64,000 nt of DNA from Ensifer adhaerens. GTDB lineage: Bacteria; Pseudomonadota; Alphaproteobacteria; Rhizobiales; Rhizobiaceae. Of this stretch, positions 7,732 through 17,031 are shown one piece after another. A model generated the notes under the pieces. That model ran no database searches, was not told the origin of the DNA, and was given only the letters and a program-made list of their open reading frames with translations. The translations under genes and the position numbers were made by a program. Each line of letters begins with the position of its first letter. Position 1 is the first letter of the stretch. The stretch is from positions 399,526 to 463,525 of the forward strand of contig NZ_LAZS01000014.1 in the NCBI RefSeq assembly GCF_002007205.1, read 5' to 3'.

Positions 7732-8709
7732 ATGAGTGCGGAAACGGTGGAAAGCGGCGCGAGCGCGGCACCACGCAAGGGCGTGAGTATTCTGTTCGGC
7801 CTCACCCTTCTTGGGCTGCTTCTGTTCCTCTGGTTGCTCCTGGGGCTTGCCACCAACAGCTTCTGGACGCCAAACAATATCAGCAACCTTTTGCGTCAGG
7901 GCGCGATGACGGCGATCCTCGCAGTCGGCCAGACCTTCGTCATCATTACCGCCGGCATCGATCTGTCGGTCGGCGCCGTAGTCGGCTTTACCAGCGTCAT
8001 CGTCGCCTGGCTGTTGGCCGCCGGCGTGCCGCTCTGGATCGCCATCATCCTCACGCTCGCCTTCGGCGTGCTGATCGGCGCCTTCCATGCCTTCGGCATC
8101 GTGCGCATGGGGCTACCGCCCTTCATCATCACGCTGGCGACCCTCACGTCGTTGCGCGGCATCGGTCTCCTGATCACCAATGGCTCGACCATTTCGATCA
8201 CCAATGAAGCCTTCACCAATTTTTCGCGGGCGGATTTCCTCGGCGTGCCCAGCCTGTTCTGGATGGTGATCGTGGTGGCGATTCCGGCCTATGTCTTCCT
8301 GCATCTGAGCCGTTTCGGCCGCTATCTCTTCGCCGTCGGCTCCAACAGTGAGGCCGCACGCCTTTCCGGCGTCAACGTCCACCGCACGATCTATCTCGCC
8401 TACATCCTGTCGTCGACCTGCGCCGCCTTCGTCGGCCTGCTGCTTGCCTCGCGCATCGGCATCGGCAATGCCACCCAGGCCGAAGGCTGGGAACTGCAGG
8501 CGATCGCCTCGTCGGTCATCGGCGGCACCAGCCTCTTCGGTGCCGTCGGCTCGGTGCACGGGCCGCTGCTCGGCGCCTTCATCCTCGCGACGATCAACAA
8601 CGGCGCCAATCTGCTGAACGTGAACTCGTTCTGGCAGCGCATCATCACCGGCGCGCTGATCATCGTCATCGTCTATTTCGACCAATTGCGTCGCCGCAGC
8701 GCCCGCTAG
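7732..8709 (+). CDS. Sugar ABC transporter permease (RbsC family)
   Basis: This 325-residue inner-membrane permease is of the ribose/xylose/galactose type. Many hydrophobic segments are visible, the first at about residues 20-42. Family stretches include AVGQTFVIITAGIDLSVG, LPPFIITLATLTSLRGIG, FAVGSNSEAARLSG and SSVIGGTSLFGAVGSVHGPLLG. GGAGGAAGGCG precedes the ATG. One permease gene is present, so the channel is probably a homodimer with the two-domain ATPase. It completes the binding protein-ATPase-permease set. Confidence 0.88.
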   Translation: MSAETVESGASAAPRKGVSILFGLTLLGLLLFLWLLLGLATNSFWTPNNISNLLRQGAMTAILAVGQTFVIITAGIDLSVGAVVGFTSVIVAWLLAAGVPLWIAIILTLAFGVLIGAFHAFGIVRMGLPPFIITLATLTSLRGIGLLITNGSTISITNEAFTNFSRADFLGVPSLFWMVIVVAIPAYVFLHLSRFGRYLFAVGSNSEAARLSGVNVHRTIYLAYILSSTCAAFVGLLLASRIGIGNATQAEGWELQAIASSVIGGTSLFGAVGSVHGPLLGAFILATINNGANLLNVNSFWQRIITGALIIVIVYFDQLRRRSAR

Positions 8710-8735
8710 ACGCCGCCGTATTAGAGAGAATTGCC

Positions 8736-9758
8736 ATGAAAGCCGTGCTCTGCCTCGAACCCGGCCGCCTGGAGGTCGTTGACCGCCCGCGGGCCGAAAA
8801 CGTGCCTGACGGCTGGGTGCGCCTTGCCGTCAGCCATGTCGGCATCTGCGGCACCGACTACCATATCTTCGCCGGCAAACATCCGTTCCTCGAATATCCG
8901 AGGGTGATGGGTCACGAGATCTCGGCAACGGTGATTGCCGGCGGGCGAGGGACGACGATGGCGCCCGGAACGCCTGTTGTGGTCAATCCCTATCTCTCCT
9001 GCGGCAACTGTGTTGCCTGCCGGAAGGGCAAGCCCAACTGCTGCACTGCCATCGAGGTTCTCGGCGTTCATACCGATGGCGCGTTCTGCGAGGAGATCGT
9101 CGTGCCGGAGGGTAACCTTTATCCGGCGCAGGGCCTGTCGGCGGAGGCAGCCGCCACCGTCGAGTTCCTGGCAATCGGCGCCCACGCGGTACGCCGGGCA
9201 TCGGCGGATGCCGGTTCGCGGGCGCTGGTCATCGGCGCAGGCCCGATCGGCCTCGGGACGGCGATCTTCTCGCGCATCGCCGGCCATGACGTGGTGCTCG
9301 CCGACACCAGCGCCGAGCGGCTGGACTTTGCCGCCCGCAAGCTCGGCTTTGCCAAGGGCATCGTCGTGGATGCTGATGCGGCGGCGCGCGTTGCCGCGGC
9401 GACGGACGGCGACGGCTTCGATGTCGTTTTCGACGCCACGGGGCATGGTGGCTCGATGCAGGCCGCCTTCGCCCATGTCGCCCATGGCGGCACGCTGGTC
9501 TTCGTCAGCGTCGTCAAGGACGAGATACGTTTCTCCGATCCGGAGTTCCACAAGCGTGAAATGACCCTGATCGGCAGCCGCAACGCGACCCGCCAGGATT
9601 TCGACCATGTCGTGACATCGATCGCGTCCGGCCTCGTGCCGGTCGAGGCGCTGATCACCCACCGCACCACGCTGGACGGCACGGTTGCCGATCTGCCGCG
9701 ATGGGCGGAGGAAAAGACGGGTCTGGTGAAGGCAATCGTGAAGGTGGTCGCAGCTTGA
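8736..9758 (+). CDS. Zinc-dependent alcohol dehydrogenase (L-galactonate/L-idonate 5-dehydrogenase-like)
   Basis: This 340-residue medium-chain dehydrogenase has the catalytic zinc ligands Cys38 (GICGTDYH) and His60-Glu61 (MGHE), and the structural-zinc cysteines C89, C92, C95 and C103. The NAD site is VIGAGPIGLG at about 166-175. Its sequence type is the sugar-acid/polyol dehydrogenase group (RspB, IdnD, LgoD). With uxaA and a uxaB-like gene in the same locus, oxidation of L-galactonate to D-tagaturonate, as by LgoD, is the best-fitting reaction. L-idonate, sorbitol or threonine-type substrates are not excluded. It lies 26 bases after the permease gene and is probably the last gene of the operon. 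Confidence 0.8.
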   Translation: MKAVLCLEPGRLEVVDRPRAENVPDGWVRLAVSHVGICGTDYHIFAGKHPFLEYPRVMGHEISATVIAGGRGTTMAPGTPVVVNPYLSCGNCVACRKGKPNCCTAIEVLGVHTDGAFCEEIVVPEGNLYPAQGLSAEAAATVEFLAIGAHAVRRASADAGSRALVIGAGPIGLGTAIFSRIAGHDVVLADTSAERLDFAARKLGFAKGIVVDADAAARVAAATDGDGFDVVFDATGHGGSMQAAFAHVAHGGTLVFVSVVKDEIRFSDPEFHKREMTLIGSRNATRQDFDHVVTSIASGLVPVEALITHRTTLDGTVADLPRWAEEKTGLVKAIVKVVAA

Positions 9759-10091
9759 GTGGTGCCGGCCTTGCTGCAGCGCCATAGACGTCACGCCCCG
9801 CATTTGGTCTTCGGAGCCGCGATTTCTTTTCTAAAATGGGCGTTATCGCCTCTCAACGCACGAAAATAGCGGAAAACCGCCAGTTTCAGACAAGCTCGTT
9901 TGCAAATCGTCAGGAATCCAGATTCATTCTGGCTCAAGGCCTTGTATCGAGGTGAGACGGGTATATTTGTTGCAGTGCACAAGAAACATGGTAGTCTGGC
10001 AACGATTGCGGACACCAAGACAAACAATCGCAAGCTTGCGTCCGACCGGGAGCGGCGTTGTCGTTGATTGAACCCAAGGGGTACGCTTCCC
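9759..10091. other. Intergenic region upstream of phaZ
   Basis: These 333 bases contain no convincing gene. The region is more AT-rich than its surroundings and ends in AAGGGG ahead of phaZ, so it must carry the phaZ promoter. I could not fix -35/-10 boxes with confidence. The one distinctive motif is the TGCA repeat at 9971-9979. Confidence 0.5.
9971..9979. promoter_or_regulatory. TGCA-N-TGCA motif upstream of phaZ, possible PhaR/AniA site
   Basis: TGCAGTGCA lies about 113 bases upstream of the PHB depolymerase start. PhaR (AniA), the regulator of PHB granule genes in alphaproteobacteria, recognises TGC-rich dyads. The match is short, so this is only a suggestion from motif and gene function. 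Confidence 0.25.
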
Positions 10092-11366
10092 ATGTTCTAC
10101 CAGCTCTATGAACTGAACCACGCAATGATGGCGCCGTGGCGCACGGCTGCCGATGCCATGCGGCTCGCGTTCAGCAATCCGATGAACCCCGTCTCGCATA
10201 CCTATTTCGGTCGCGCTGCTGCCGCCGGGCTTGAAGTGTTCGAGCGCTCCACCCGCCGCTATGGCAAGCCGGAGTTCGGACTTCCTGCAACCGAGGTCGA
10301 TGGTACGTCCGTCTCCGTCTACGAGCGTATCGTCTGGCGCGCGCCCTTCTGCAATCTCATCCATTTCGAGCGCGCCCTGCCCAAGGAGCGTGCCGCCGAT
10401 CCGAAGGTTCTGATCGTCGCGCCGATGTCCGGCCACTATGCGACGCTGTTGCGCGGCACCGTGGAAGCCCTGCTGCCGCATTCCGACATCTACATCACCG
10501 ACTGGATCGACGCCCGCGTGGTGCCGCTCAGCGAAGGCACCTTCGACCTCGATGATTACATCGATTACGTCATCCAGATGCTGCATCACCTCGGCCCGAA
10601 CACGCATGTGATCGGTGTCTGTCAGCCGGCAGTGCCGGTACTCGCCGCCGTTGCCCTGATGGAAGCGGCGGACGACCCGCTGTCGCCGGCGACGATGACG
10701 CTGATGGGCGGACCGATCGATACCCGCATCAATCCGACCGGCGTCAACCAGCTGGCCGAACAGCGGCCGATCGAATGGTTCCGCGACAACGTCATCATGC
10801 CGGTGCCGTGGCCACAGCCGGGCTTCATGCGCATGGTCTATCCAGGCTTTCTCCAGCTTTCAGGCTTCATGTCGATGAACCTCGACCGGCACCTGATCGC
10901 CCACAAGGAGTTCTTCGCCCATCTGGTGAAGAACGACGGCGACGCGGCCGAAAAGCACCGCGACTTCTACGACGAGTATCTGGCGGTCATGGACCTCACC
11001 GCCGAATTCTACCTGCAGACCGTGCAGGTGGTGTTCATGCAGCACGCGCTGCCGAAGGGCGAGATGATGCACCGCGGCAAGCGCGTCGATACGACCGCGA
11101 TCAGGAAGGTGGCGCTGCTGACCGTCGAAGGCGAGAACGACGACATCTCCGGCGTCGGCCAGACCAAGGCGGCGCAGACGATCTGCACCAACATCCCGGA
11201 TCACATGCGCATGCACTACATGCAGCCGGATGTCGGTCACTACGGCGTTTTCAACGGCTCGCGTTTCCGCCGCGAAATCGCCCCGCGCATCGTTGCTTTC
11301 CACCGCGAGCATTCGCGGCACGTGAAGCCGGTAAAGCAGCTGATCAAGGGCGGCAAATCGGCCTGA
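10092..11366 (+). CDS. phaZ: Intracellular poly(3-hydroxybutyrate) depolymerase
   Basis: This 424-residue PHB depolymerase belongs to the intracellular type known from Cupriavidus and rhizobia. It has no signal peptide. The N-terminus MFYQLYELNHAMMAPWR is typical, and the catalytic nucleophile is the cysteine of GVCQPAVP (Cys177), which replaces the serine of an ordinary lipase box. The C-terminal TVEGENDDISGVGQT and the final PDVGHYGVFNG supply the expected Asp and His. The ATG at 10092 follows AAGGGG and is preferred over a frame start at 10068. The enzyme mobilises stored PHB carbon. It appears to be transcribed alone. Confidence 0.88.
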   Translation: MFYQLYELNHAMMAPWRTAADAMRLAFSNPMNPVSHTYFGRAAAAGLEVFERSTRRYGKPEFGLPATEVDGTSVSVYERIVWRAPFCNLIHFERALPKERAADPKVLIVAPMSGHYATLLRGTVEALLPHSDIYITDWIDARVVPLSEGTFDLDDYIDYVIQMLHHLGPNTHVIGVCQPAVPVLAAVALMEAADDPLSPATMTLMGGPIDTRINPTGVNQLAEQRPIEWFRDNVIMPVPWPQPGFMRMVYPGFLQLSGFMSMNLDRHLIAHKEFFAHLVKNDGDAAEKHRDFYDEYLAVMDLTAEFYLQTVQVVFMQHALPKGEMMHRGKRVDTTAIRKVALLTVEGENDDISGVGQTKAAQTICTNIPDHMRMHYMQPDVGHYGVFNGSRFRREIAPRIVAFHREHSRHVKPVKQLIKGGKSA

Positions 11367-11512
11367 TCTTGCGTTCGACGCCGTTTTGACCGCGTAGAGT
11401 CAAGGGTTTGTCCGATTCCGGAGGAGGGCGTCTTGCAGAGACAATGGCGCCTTCCCACATCGTTTTCATCGGGCCGCATGGGTGGCCCGGATGATTGCGA
11501 GGAATCCTGAAG

Positions 11513-11935
11513 ATGAACCAATCTGCAATGATCCGTCCGGATTGGACGCCCGCGACCATCGCCCTGATGGTGCTTGGCTTCGTGGTCTTCTGGCCGCTCG
11601 GCCTGGCCATGCTCGCCTACATCCTGTTTGGCGAAAAGCTCAAGACGTTCAAGAAAGACGCAAACGATACGGTGGATGGCATGTGCTCTCACTTCAAGCG
11701 CAATGGTCGCCGTTCCAACTGGACGCATAACCGCACCGGCAACGTCGCCTTCGACGACTGGCGCGAAGCCGAACTCGTGCGCCTCGACGAGGAACGCCGC
11801 AAGCTCGACGAAATGCGCGAAGAGTTCGACACCTATGTGCGCGAGCTTCGCCGTGCCAAGGACCAGGAAGAGTTCGACCGCTTCATGCGCGACCGCAAGA
11901 ACGGCGGCTCCGGTCCGATCGTCGAAGCCCAGTAA
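11513..11935 (+). CDS. DUF2852 small membrane-anchored protein
   Basis: This 140-residue protein of unknown function matches the DUF2852 type. One strong membrane segment lies at about residues 15-38 (IALMVLGFVVFWPLGLAMLA). A polar, highly charged tail follows, with a probable coiled coil at about 85-125 (LVRLDEERRKLDEMREEF). The ATG at 11513 has GAGGA 9 bases upstream and is preferred to a TTG at 11495. The cytoplasmic coiled coil suggests a scaffold or regulatory role, but nothing in the sequence identifies a partner. A strong terminator follows. Confidence 0.8.
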   Translation: MNQSAMIRPDWTPATIALMVLGFVVFWPLGLAMLAYILFGEKLKTFKKDANDTVDGMCSHFKRNGRRSNWTHNRTGNVAFDDWREAELVRLDEERRKLDEMREEFDTYVRELRRAKDQEEFDRFMRDRKNGGSGPIVEAQ

Positions 11936-11950
11936 TCTTACGAAAATGCC

Positions 11951-11985
11951 TCCGGCGTTTCACATGAAACGCCGGATTATCTTTT
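11951..11985 (+). terminator. Intrinsic terminator after the DUF2852 gene
   Basis: A 12-bp perfect stem (11951-11962 with 11965-11976, 2-base apex) is followed by TTATCTTTTT. The hairpin centre, 11956-11971, also resembles the ParB site parS at 13 of 16 positions. Confidence 0.75.
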
Positions 11986-12039
11986 TCGCGCCTCGCGACG
12001 CTGTAGGCGAAAGCCCAGCGAATCGGTTAGAAAGCCTGC

Positions 12040-12792
12040 ATGTTCCCTTCCTTCAAGCGGCGCATTCAACCAGCACCACCCGCCACCACGCGGCAGATCG
12101 ATGTTGCCGGCAAATCCCTGCCGCTGACGATCAAGCAGAACGCGCGCGCAACGCGCATGACGCTGCGCATCGAGCCGGGCGGCCGGGCCTTGAAGATGAC
12201 GATCCCCCAAGGTCTGCCGGAGCGCGAGGTCAGCGCCTTTCTCAGCCGCCATCAGGGCTGGCTGATGACCAAGCTTGCCCGCTTCTCCGGCGAAAGCCAG
12301 ATCGAGGAGGGCGGCTCCATCCTTATCCGCGGCGTCGCCCATCGCATCGAGCGCACCGGCAAGATCCGAGGACTGACAGAAGCTGTCGTCATCGATGACG
12401 AACCAGTCCTGCGGGTCAGTGGCGGGGAAGAGCATTTGAACCGGCGTATCGTCGATTTCCTGAAGAAGGAAGCCCGTCAGGATCTCGACCGCCTCGTTGC
12501 GATCTACACCGGCCGGATCGGCCGGCGCGCAAAGTCGCTGTCGCTGAAGGACACGCGCAGCCGCTGGGGATCCTGCTCCGCCGACGGGGCGCTGAGCTTC
12601 TCATGGCGCATCGTCATGGCGCCGCCGAAGGTTATCGCCTATCTCGCCGCCCACGAGGTGGCGCATTTGCAGGAAATGAACCATGGCCCGGGTTTCTGGG
12701 CGCTCTGCGCAAGGCTGTGCCCGGATACGGAGGATGCCAAGCGCTGGCTCCGCCGCAACGGCACGATGCTTCACGCGATCGACTTCGATTGA
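12040..12792 (+). CDS. YgjP/SprT-like M48-type metallopeptidase (DUF45)
   Basis: This 250-residue predicted zinc metallohydrolase is of the YgjP/DUF45 family. The metal site is HEVAHLQEMNH (HExxH with a further His), near residues 205-215, preceded by the family block DTRSRWGSCSADGALSFSWRI in pieces. No signal peptide or membrane segment is seen, so it is cytoplasmic. The substrate is unknown. It starts about 55 bases after the preceding terminator and is convergent with the small membrane-peptide gene. Confidence 0.82.
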   Translation: MFPSFKRRIQPAPPATTRQIDVAGKSLPLTIKQNARATRMTLRIEPGGRALKMTIPQGLPEREVSAFLSRHQGWLMTKLARFSGESQIEEGGSILIRGVAHRIERTGKIRGLTEAVVIDDEPVLRVSGGEEHLNRRIVDFLKKEARQDLDRLVAIYTGRIGRRAKSLSLKDTRSRWGSCSADGALSFSWRIVMAPPKVIAYLAAHEVAHLQEMNHGPGFWALCARLCPDTEDAKRWLRRNGTMLHAIDFD

Positions 12793-12820
12793 ACCAGGCG
12801 GAACCGGCGTTCAGGGCGCG

Positions 12821-13015
12821 TCATGCGCGGTAGCGCAGCGCTTCGCGGATCTTCTCGTCGGTCTTGTATTGGCTGAGCGCATAGACCGACCAGATTGCCG
12901 CCGGAACCCAGCCGATCAGCGTCAGTTGCAGGATCAGGCAGATGAGGCCGGCAAAGGGACGGCCAATGGTAAAAAACTGCAGCCAGGGCAGGATAAGCGC
13001 GAGCAACAGGCGCAT
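12821..13015 (-). CDS. YqaE/Pmp3-family small membrane protein
   Basis: This 64-residue peptide has two hydrophobic segments (about 3-18 and 22-45) and ends in a charged tail with YKTDEKIREALRYRA. This is the UPF0057/Pmp3 plan of small membrane proteins linked to salt and membrane-potential stress. The ATG at 13015 has GGAGAG directly upstream; the longer frame to 13159 is rejected because it would overlap the trpF leader and lacks a ribosome site. It is divergent from trpF. Confidence 0.8.
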   Translation of the reverse strand: MRLLLALILPWLQFFTIGRPFAGLICLILQLTLIGWVPAAIWSVYALSQYKTDEKIREALRYRA

Positions 13016-13170
13016 CAGTCTCTCCGTTGTGGTAAAATGCATATGGTAAAAGCGTGCCTGCCGCGCAAGGGCGCCGCCCGTCGAATGACGGGTGCAGAGG
13101 GCGCTGACCGACCGCTTGAGCGTCGGTTTTTGGCTCGACTCGCGCAACATTTCATGCAAGGTCGCTTCTC

Positions 13171-13845
13171 ATGAAAACCCAAGTGAAGATATGCGGGCTG
13201 AAGACCGCGGAAGCGGCCGAGCGTGCCGTCGCGCTCGGCGCATCCCATGTCGGCTTCATCTTTTTCCCGAAGAGCCCCAGGAACATCGAGCCCGACGATG
13301 CCGGCCGCATCGCCGAGAGGATTCGCGGCCAGGCGAAGGTCGTCGCCGTCACTGTCAATGCCGACAACGACGAACTCGACGAGATCGTCTCTGCTCTCAA
13401 TCCGGATATCCTGCAGCTTCATGGCAGCGAGGATGCGGAGCGGCTGCTGACGGTCAAGGCGATGTACGGCCTGCCGGTCATGAAGGCGTTTTCGGTGCGC
13501 GAAGCATCGGACCTTGAAAGGATCGACGCCTACATCGGCATCGCCGATCGCTTCCTCTTCGACGCCAAGCCGCCGGCGGGATCGGATTTGCCCGGTGGCA
13601 ACGGCGTTTCCTTTGACTGGAAGCTGCTCGATGCGCTTGACGGAAGCGTCGATTACATGCTTTCCGGTGGTCTTAACGCCGACAACATCGGCGAGGCCAT
13701 GGCGCAGACCCACGCTCGCGCCATCGATATCTCCTCCGGCGTCGAGAGCGCGCCGGGCGTCAAGGATCTGAAGCTCATGGAATCGTTTTTCAATGCCGTT
13801 CGCCAGGCGGAGGCGGGCATGCCACGGTCAGGGAGCAGGACGTGA
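13171..13845 (+). CDS. trpF: Phosphoribosylanthranilate isomerase
   Basis: TrpF catalyses the isomerisation of N-(5-phosphoribosyl)anthranilate to CdRP, the third step of tryptophan synthesis. The 224-residue TIM barrel begins KICGLKT, with the catalytic Cys of that motif, and contains [23 protein letters not shown] and the phosphate-binding end [13 protein letters not shown]. It heads trpF-trpB-trpA. Its TGA (13843-13845) overlaps the trpB GTG in a GTGA, pointing to translational coupling. AAGGT lies upstream of the ATG. Confidence 0.95.
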   Translation: MKTQVKICGLKTAEAAERAVALGASHVGFIFFPKSPRNIEPDDAGRIAERIRGQAKVVAVTVNADNDELDEIVSALNPDILQLHGSEDAERLLTVKAMYGLPVMKAFSVREASDLERIDAYIGIADRFLFDAKPPAGSDLPGGNGVSFDWKLLDALDGSVDYMLSGGLNADNIGEAMAQTHARAIDISSGVESAPGVKDLKLMESFFNAVRQAEAGMPRSGSRT

Positions 13846-15062
13846 ATCAGGCGCCAAAGTTGAATTCCTTCCGGGGTGGCCCGGATGAAGACGGTCGCTT
13901 CGGCATTTTTGGCGGCCGTTTCGTGGCCGAGACCCTGATGCCGCTGATCCTCGATCTCCAGAACGAGTGGGACAACGCGAAGAACGATCCGGCCTTCAAG
14001 GCGGAACTGGAACACCTCGGTGCCCATTACATCGGCCGGCCGAGCCCGCTTTATTTCGCCGAACGGCTGACGGCCGAACTCGGCGGTGCCAAGATCTATT
14101 TCAAGCGTGAAGAGCTGAACCATACGGGCTCGCACAAGATCAACAATTGCATCGGCCAGATCCTGCTTGCCAAGCGCATGGGCAAGACGCGCATCATTGC
14201 CGAAACCGGTGCCGGCCAGCACGGCGTCGCCTCGGCGACGGTTGCCGCCCGCTTCGGCCTGCCCTGTGTCGTCTACATGGGCGCGACCGATGTCGAGCGC
14301 CAGGCGCCGAACGTCTTCCGTATGAAGCTGCTGGGCGCCGAGGTAAAGCCGGTGACCGCCGGCAGCGGCACGCTCAAGGACGCGATGAACGAGGCCCTGC
14401 GCGACTGGGTCACCAATGTCGACAACACCTATTACCTGATCGGTACGGCCGCCGGCCCGCATCCCTATCCGGAAATGGTCCGCGATTTCCAGGCGGTCAT
14501 CGGCCAGGAAGCCAAGGAACAGATGCTGGCTGCCGAAGGCCGGCTGCCGGATCTCGTCGTTGCCGCCGTCGGCGGCGGTTCCAATGCGATCGGCATCTTC
14601 CATCCCTTCCTCGATGACGAGAGCGTCAAGATCGTCGGCGTCGAAGCCGGCGGCAAGGGCATCGAGGGTGACGAGCATTGCGCCTCGATCACTGCCGGTT
14701 CGCCCGGCGTGCTGCATGGCAACCGCACCTATCTGCTGCAGGACGGCGACGGCCAGATCAAGGAAGGCCATTCGATTTCGGCTGGCCTCGACTATCCCGG
14801 CATCGGCCCGGAGCACGCCTGGCTGAACGATGTGGGCCGCGTCGAATACGTACCGATCATGGACCATGAGGCGCTCGAAGCGTTCCAGATGCTGACCCGA
14901 CTTGAGGGCATTATTCCGGCGCTCGAACCGTCGCACGCGCTTGCCGAAGTCATCAAGCGCGCGCCAAAAATGGGCAAGGACGAGATCATCCTGATGAACC
15001 TCTCCGGCCGCGGCGACAAGGACATCTTCACCGTCGGCAAGTTACTGGGAATGGGGCTGTAA
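13842..15062 (+). CDS. trpB: Tryptophan synthase beta chain
   Basis: TrpB is the PLP enzyme that joins indole and serine to form tryptophan. The protein has 406 residues. The PLP lysine is in [10 protein letters not shown] (about residue 92), the phosphate loop is GGGSNAIG and the family motif [10 protein letters not shown] is present. Translation starts at GTG within the trpF stop (GTGA overlap). The trpA start follows 4 bases after the TAA. The short N-terminal extension before [12 protein letters not shown] is usual for rhizobia. Confidence 0.96.
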   Translation: MNQAPKLNSFRGGPDEDGRFGIFGGRFVAETLMPLILDLQNEWDNAKNDPAFKAELEHLGAHYIGRPSPLYFAERLTAELGGAKIYFKREELNHTGSHKINNCIGQILLAKRMGKTRIIAETGAGQHGVASATVAARFGLPCVVYMGATDVERQAPNVFRMKLLGAEVKPVTAGSGTLKDAMNEALRDWVTNVDNTYYLIGTAAGPHPYPEMVRDFQAVIGQEAKEQMLAAEGRLPDLVVAAVGGGSNAIGIFHPFLDDESVKIVGVEAGGKGIEGDEHCASITAGSPGVLHGNRTYLLQDGDGQIKEGHSISAGLDYPGIGPEHAWLNDVGRVEYVPIMDHEALEAFQMLTRLEGIIPALEPSHALAEVIKRAPKMGKDEIILMNLSGRGDKDIFTVGKLLGMGL

Positions 15063-15066
15063 GATC

Positions 15067-15906
15067 ATGACCGCACGCATGGACAAGCGATTTGCCGATG
15101 TGGCGGCCGACGGACGTCCGGTCCTCGTCACCTATTTCATGGGCGGCGATCCGGATTTCGAGACGTCGGTGTCGATCATGAAGGCGCTGCCGAAGGCTGG
15201 CGCCGATGTTATCGAGCTCGGCATGCCCTTTTCGGATCCGATGGCCGACGGTCCGGCGATCCAGCTTGCCGGCCAGCGCTCGCTGAAGGGCGGCCAGACG
15301 CTCGCAAAGACGCTCGAGATCGCGCGCCGCTTCCGCGAGGGCGACCAGCACACGCCGATCGTGCTGATGGGCTACTATAATCCGATCTATATCTACGGCG
15401 TCGATCGCTTCCTGACGGATGCGCTGGCGGTCGGCATCGACGGTCTGATCGTCGTCGATCTGCCGCCGGAGATGGACGACGAGCTCTGCATCCCGGCGCT
15501 GGAAAAGGGCATCAACTTCATTCGCCTGGCGACGCCGACCACGGACGACCGCCGCCTGCCGAAGGTGCTCGAAAACACCTCCGGTTTCGTCTATTACGTG
15601 TCGATGAACGGCATCACCGGCTCGGCGCTGCCCGACCCGTCGCTGATCGGCGGTGCCGTCGCGCGTATCAAGGCGCATACCTCTCTGCCGGTTTGCGTCG
15701 GTTTCGGCGTCAAGACGGCGGAACATGCAAGGGCCATCGGAGCATCTGCCGATGGTGTGGTCGTCGGTACGGCGATCGTCAACCAGATCGCGTCGAGCCT
15801 GACCGAAGAGGGCAAGGCGACCGATGCGACGGTTCCGGGTGTCGAAGCGCTGGTGAGAGGGCTCTCGGCAGGCGTGCGGTCCGCACGTCTCGCAGCAGCC
15901 GAATAA
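15067..15906 (+). CDS. trpA: Tryptophan synthase alpha chain
   Basis: TrpA cleaves indole-3-glycerol phosphate to indole, which is channelled to TrpB. The 279-residue TIM barrel has the catalytic Glu and Asp in [14 protein letters not shown], plus [11 protein letters not shown] and SMNGITGS. The start follows the trpB stop by 4 bases. accD begins 50 bases downstream, so trpFBA and accD may be read as one unit. Confidence 0.96.
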   Translation: MTARMDKRFADVAADGRPVLVTYFMGGDPDFETSVSIMKALPKAGADVIELGMPFSDPMADGPAIQLAGQRSLKGGQTLAKTLEIARRFREGDQHTPIVLMGYYNPIYIYGVDRFLTDALAVGIDGLIVVDLPPEMDDELCIPALEKGINFIRLATPTTDDRRLPKVLENTSGFVYYVSMNGITGSALPDPSLIGGAVARIKAHTSLPVCVGFGVKTAEHARAIGASADGVVVGTAIVNQIASSLTEEGKATDATVPGVEALVRGLSAGVRSARLAAAE

Positions 15907-15956
15907 TTGCCTATATTAGCGCGCACAACCCGAAGGAAATCTTCAGGAGTTACTAA

Positions 15957-16871
15957 GTGAACTGGATCACAAACTACGTTCGGCCGAAGATCAACTCGAT
16001 GCTGGGCCGCCGGGAAGTTCCGGAAAATCTCTGGATCAAGTGCCCGGAAACCGGCGAGATGGTGTTCCACCGCGATCTCGAAGAAAACAAGTGGGTCATC
16101 CCGCAGTCCGGCTTCCACATGAAGATGCCGGCCAAGGCGCGGTTGAAGGACCTGTTCGACGGCGGCATCTATGAAGCGTTTCCGCAGCCGAAGGTGGCGC
16201 AGGACCCGCTGAAGTTCCGCGATTCCAAGAAATATGTCGACCGTCTGCGCGACAGCCGCACCAAGACCGAACTCGAAGACACGATCGTCGCCGGCCTCGG
16301 CCGCGTCCAGGGCGTCAAGCTCGTCGGCGTCGTGCACGAGTTCAACTTCATCGGCGGCTCGCTCGGCATGGCTGCCGGTGAGGCGATCATCAAGGCCTTC
16401 GAAAGGGCGATCGCCGAGAAGTGCCCGCTGGTCATCTTCCCGGCATCGGGCGGCGCCCGCATGCAGGAAGGCATCCTGTCGCTGATGCAACTGCCGCGCA
16501 CCACGGTTGCGGTCAACATGCTGAAGGAAGCCGGCCTTCCCTACATCGTCGTTCTGACCAACCCGACCACCGGTGGCGTCACCGCATCCTATGCGATGCT
16601 CGGCGACGTCCACATGGCTGAGCCGGGCGCCGAGATCGGCTTTGCCGGCAAGCGCGTGATCGAGCAGACGCTGCGCGAGAAGCTGCCGGAAGGTTTCCAG
16701 ACGTCGGAATACCTGCTGGAGCACGGCATGGTCGACATGGTGGTCAAGCGCCATGATCTGCCGTCGACGCTCGCCCGGGTCCTGAAGATCCTGATGAAGA
16801 AGCCGGCGGAAGCCTCGAAGCTCAATGGCGGCACGCAGCCGGCAGCCTTGCCGGTGGCCGCCAGCGCTTGA
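15957..16871 (+). CDS. accD: Acetyl-CoA carboxylase carboxyltransferase beta subunit (zinc ribbon lost)
   Basis: AccD (304 residues) forms the carboxyltransferase with AccA and makes malonyl-CoA for fatty-acid synthesis. The crotonase-type core is intact ([39 protein letters not shown]). The N-terminal zinc ribbon is not: only Cys29 of the four cysteines known from E. coli AccD remains, the others being replaced by Thr32, Ile48 and Ser51. The start is GTG, with AGGAG 7 bases upstream. The tail is Ala-rich. A 9-bp stem-loop overlaps the stop codon. Confidence 0.95.
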   Translation: MNWITNYVRPKINSMLGRREVPENLWIKCPETGEMVFHRDLEENKWVIPQSGFHMKMPAKARLKDLFDGGIYEAFPQPKVAQDPLKFRDSKKYVDRLRDSRTKTELEDTIVAGLGRVQGVKLVGVVHEFNFIGGSLGMAAGEAIIKAFERAIAEKCPLVIFPASGGARMQEGILSLMQLPRTTVAVNMLKEAGLPYIVVLTNPTTGGVTASYAMLGDVHMAEPGAEIGFAGKRVIEQTLREKLPEGFQTSEYLLEHGMVDMVVKRHDLPSTLARVLKILMKKPAEASKLNGGTQPAALPVAASA

Positions 16872-16882
16872 AAAAGCGCTGG
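16861..16882 (+). other. Stem-loop spanning the accD stop codon
   Basis: CCAGCGCTT (16861-16869) pairs with AAGCGCTGG (16874-16882) around a GAAA loop that contains most of the TGA. No T-run follows, so it is not a standard terminator. It may slow decay or modulate readthrough into folC. Confidence 0.35.
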
Positions 16883-17031
16883 GCTGGTCGGACCGCGTAG
16901 AACAAAATGATGCATCTCCGCGATTTCTTGTGAGCGGGGATGCCGAACTCTAGGCGCTGCAGCGATCTTTTGGGCGGTCGACAAGGTGCGCGGCGCTGTA
17001 GCAAACGGGCTTGTCAGGGCGGGGTTAAGAG

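Noticed and set aside
64..9758. A standard galacturonate (UxaC/UxaB/UxaA) operon
   Set aside because: No uronate isomerase is present, while an aldose 1-dehydrogenase and an LgoD-like dehydrogenase are, so L-galactose/L-galactonate fits better.
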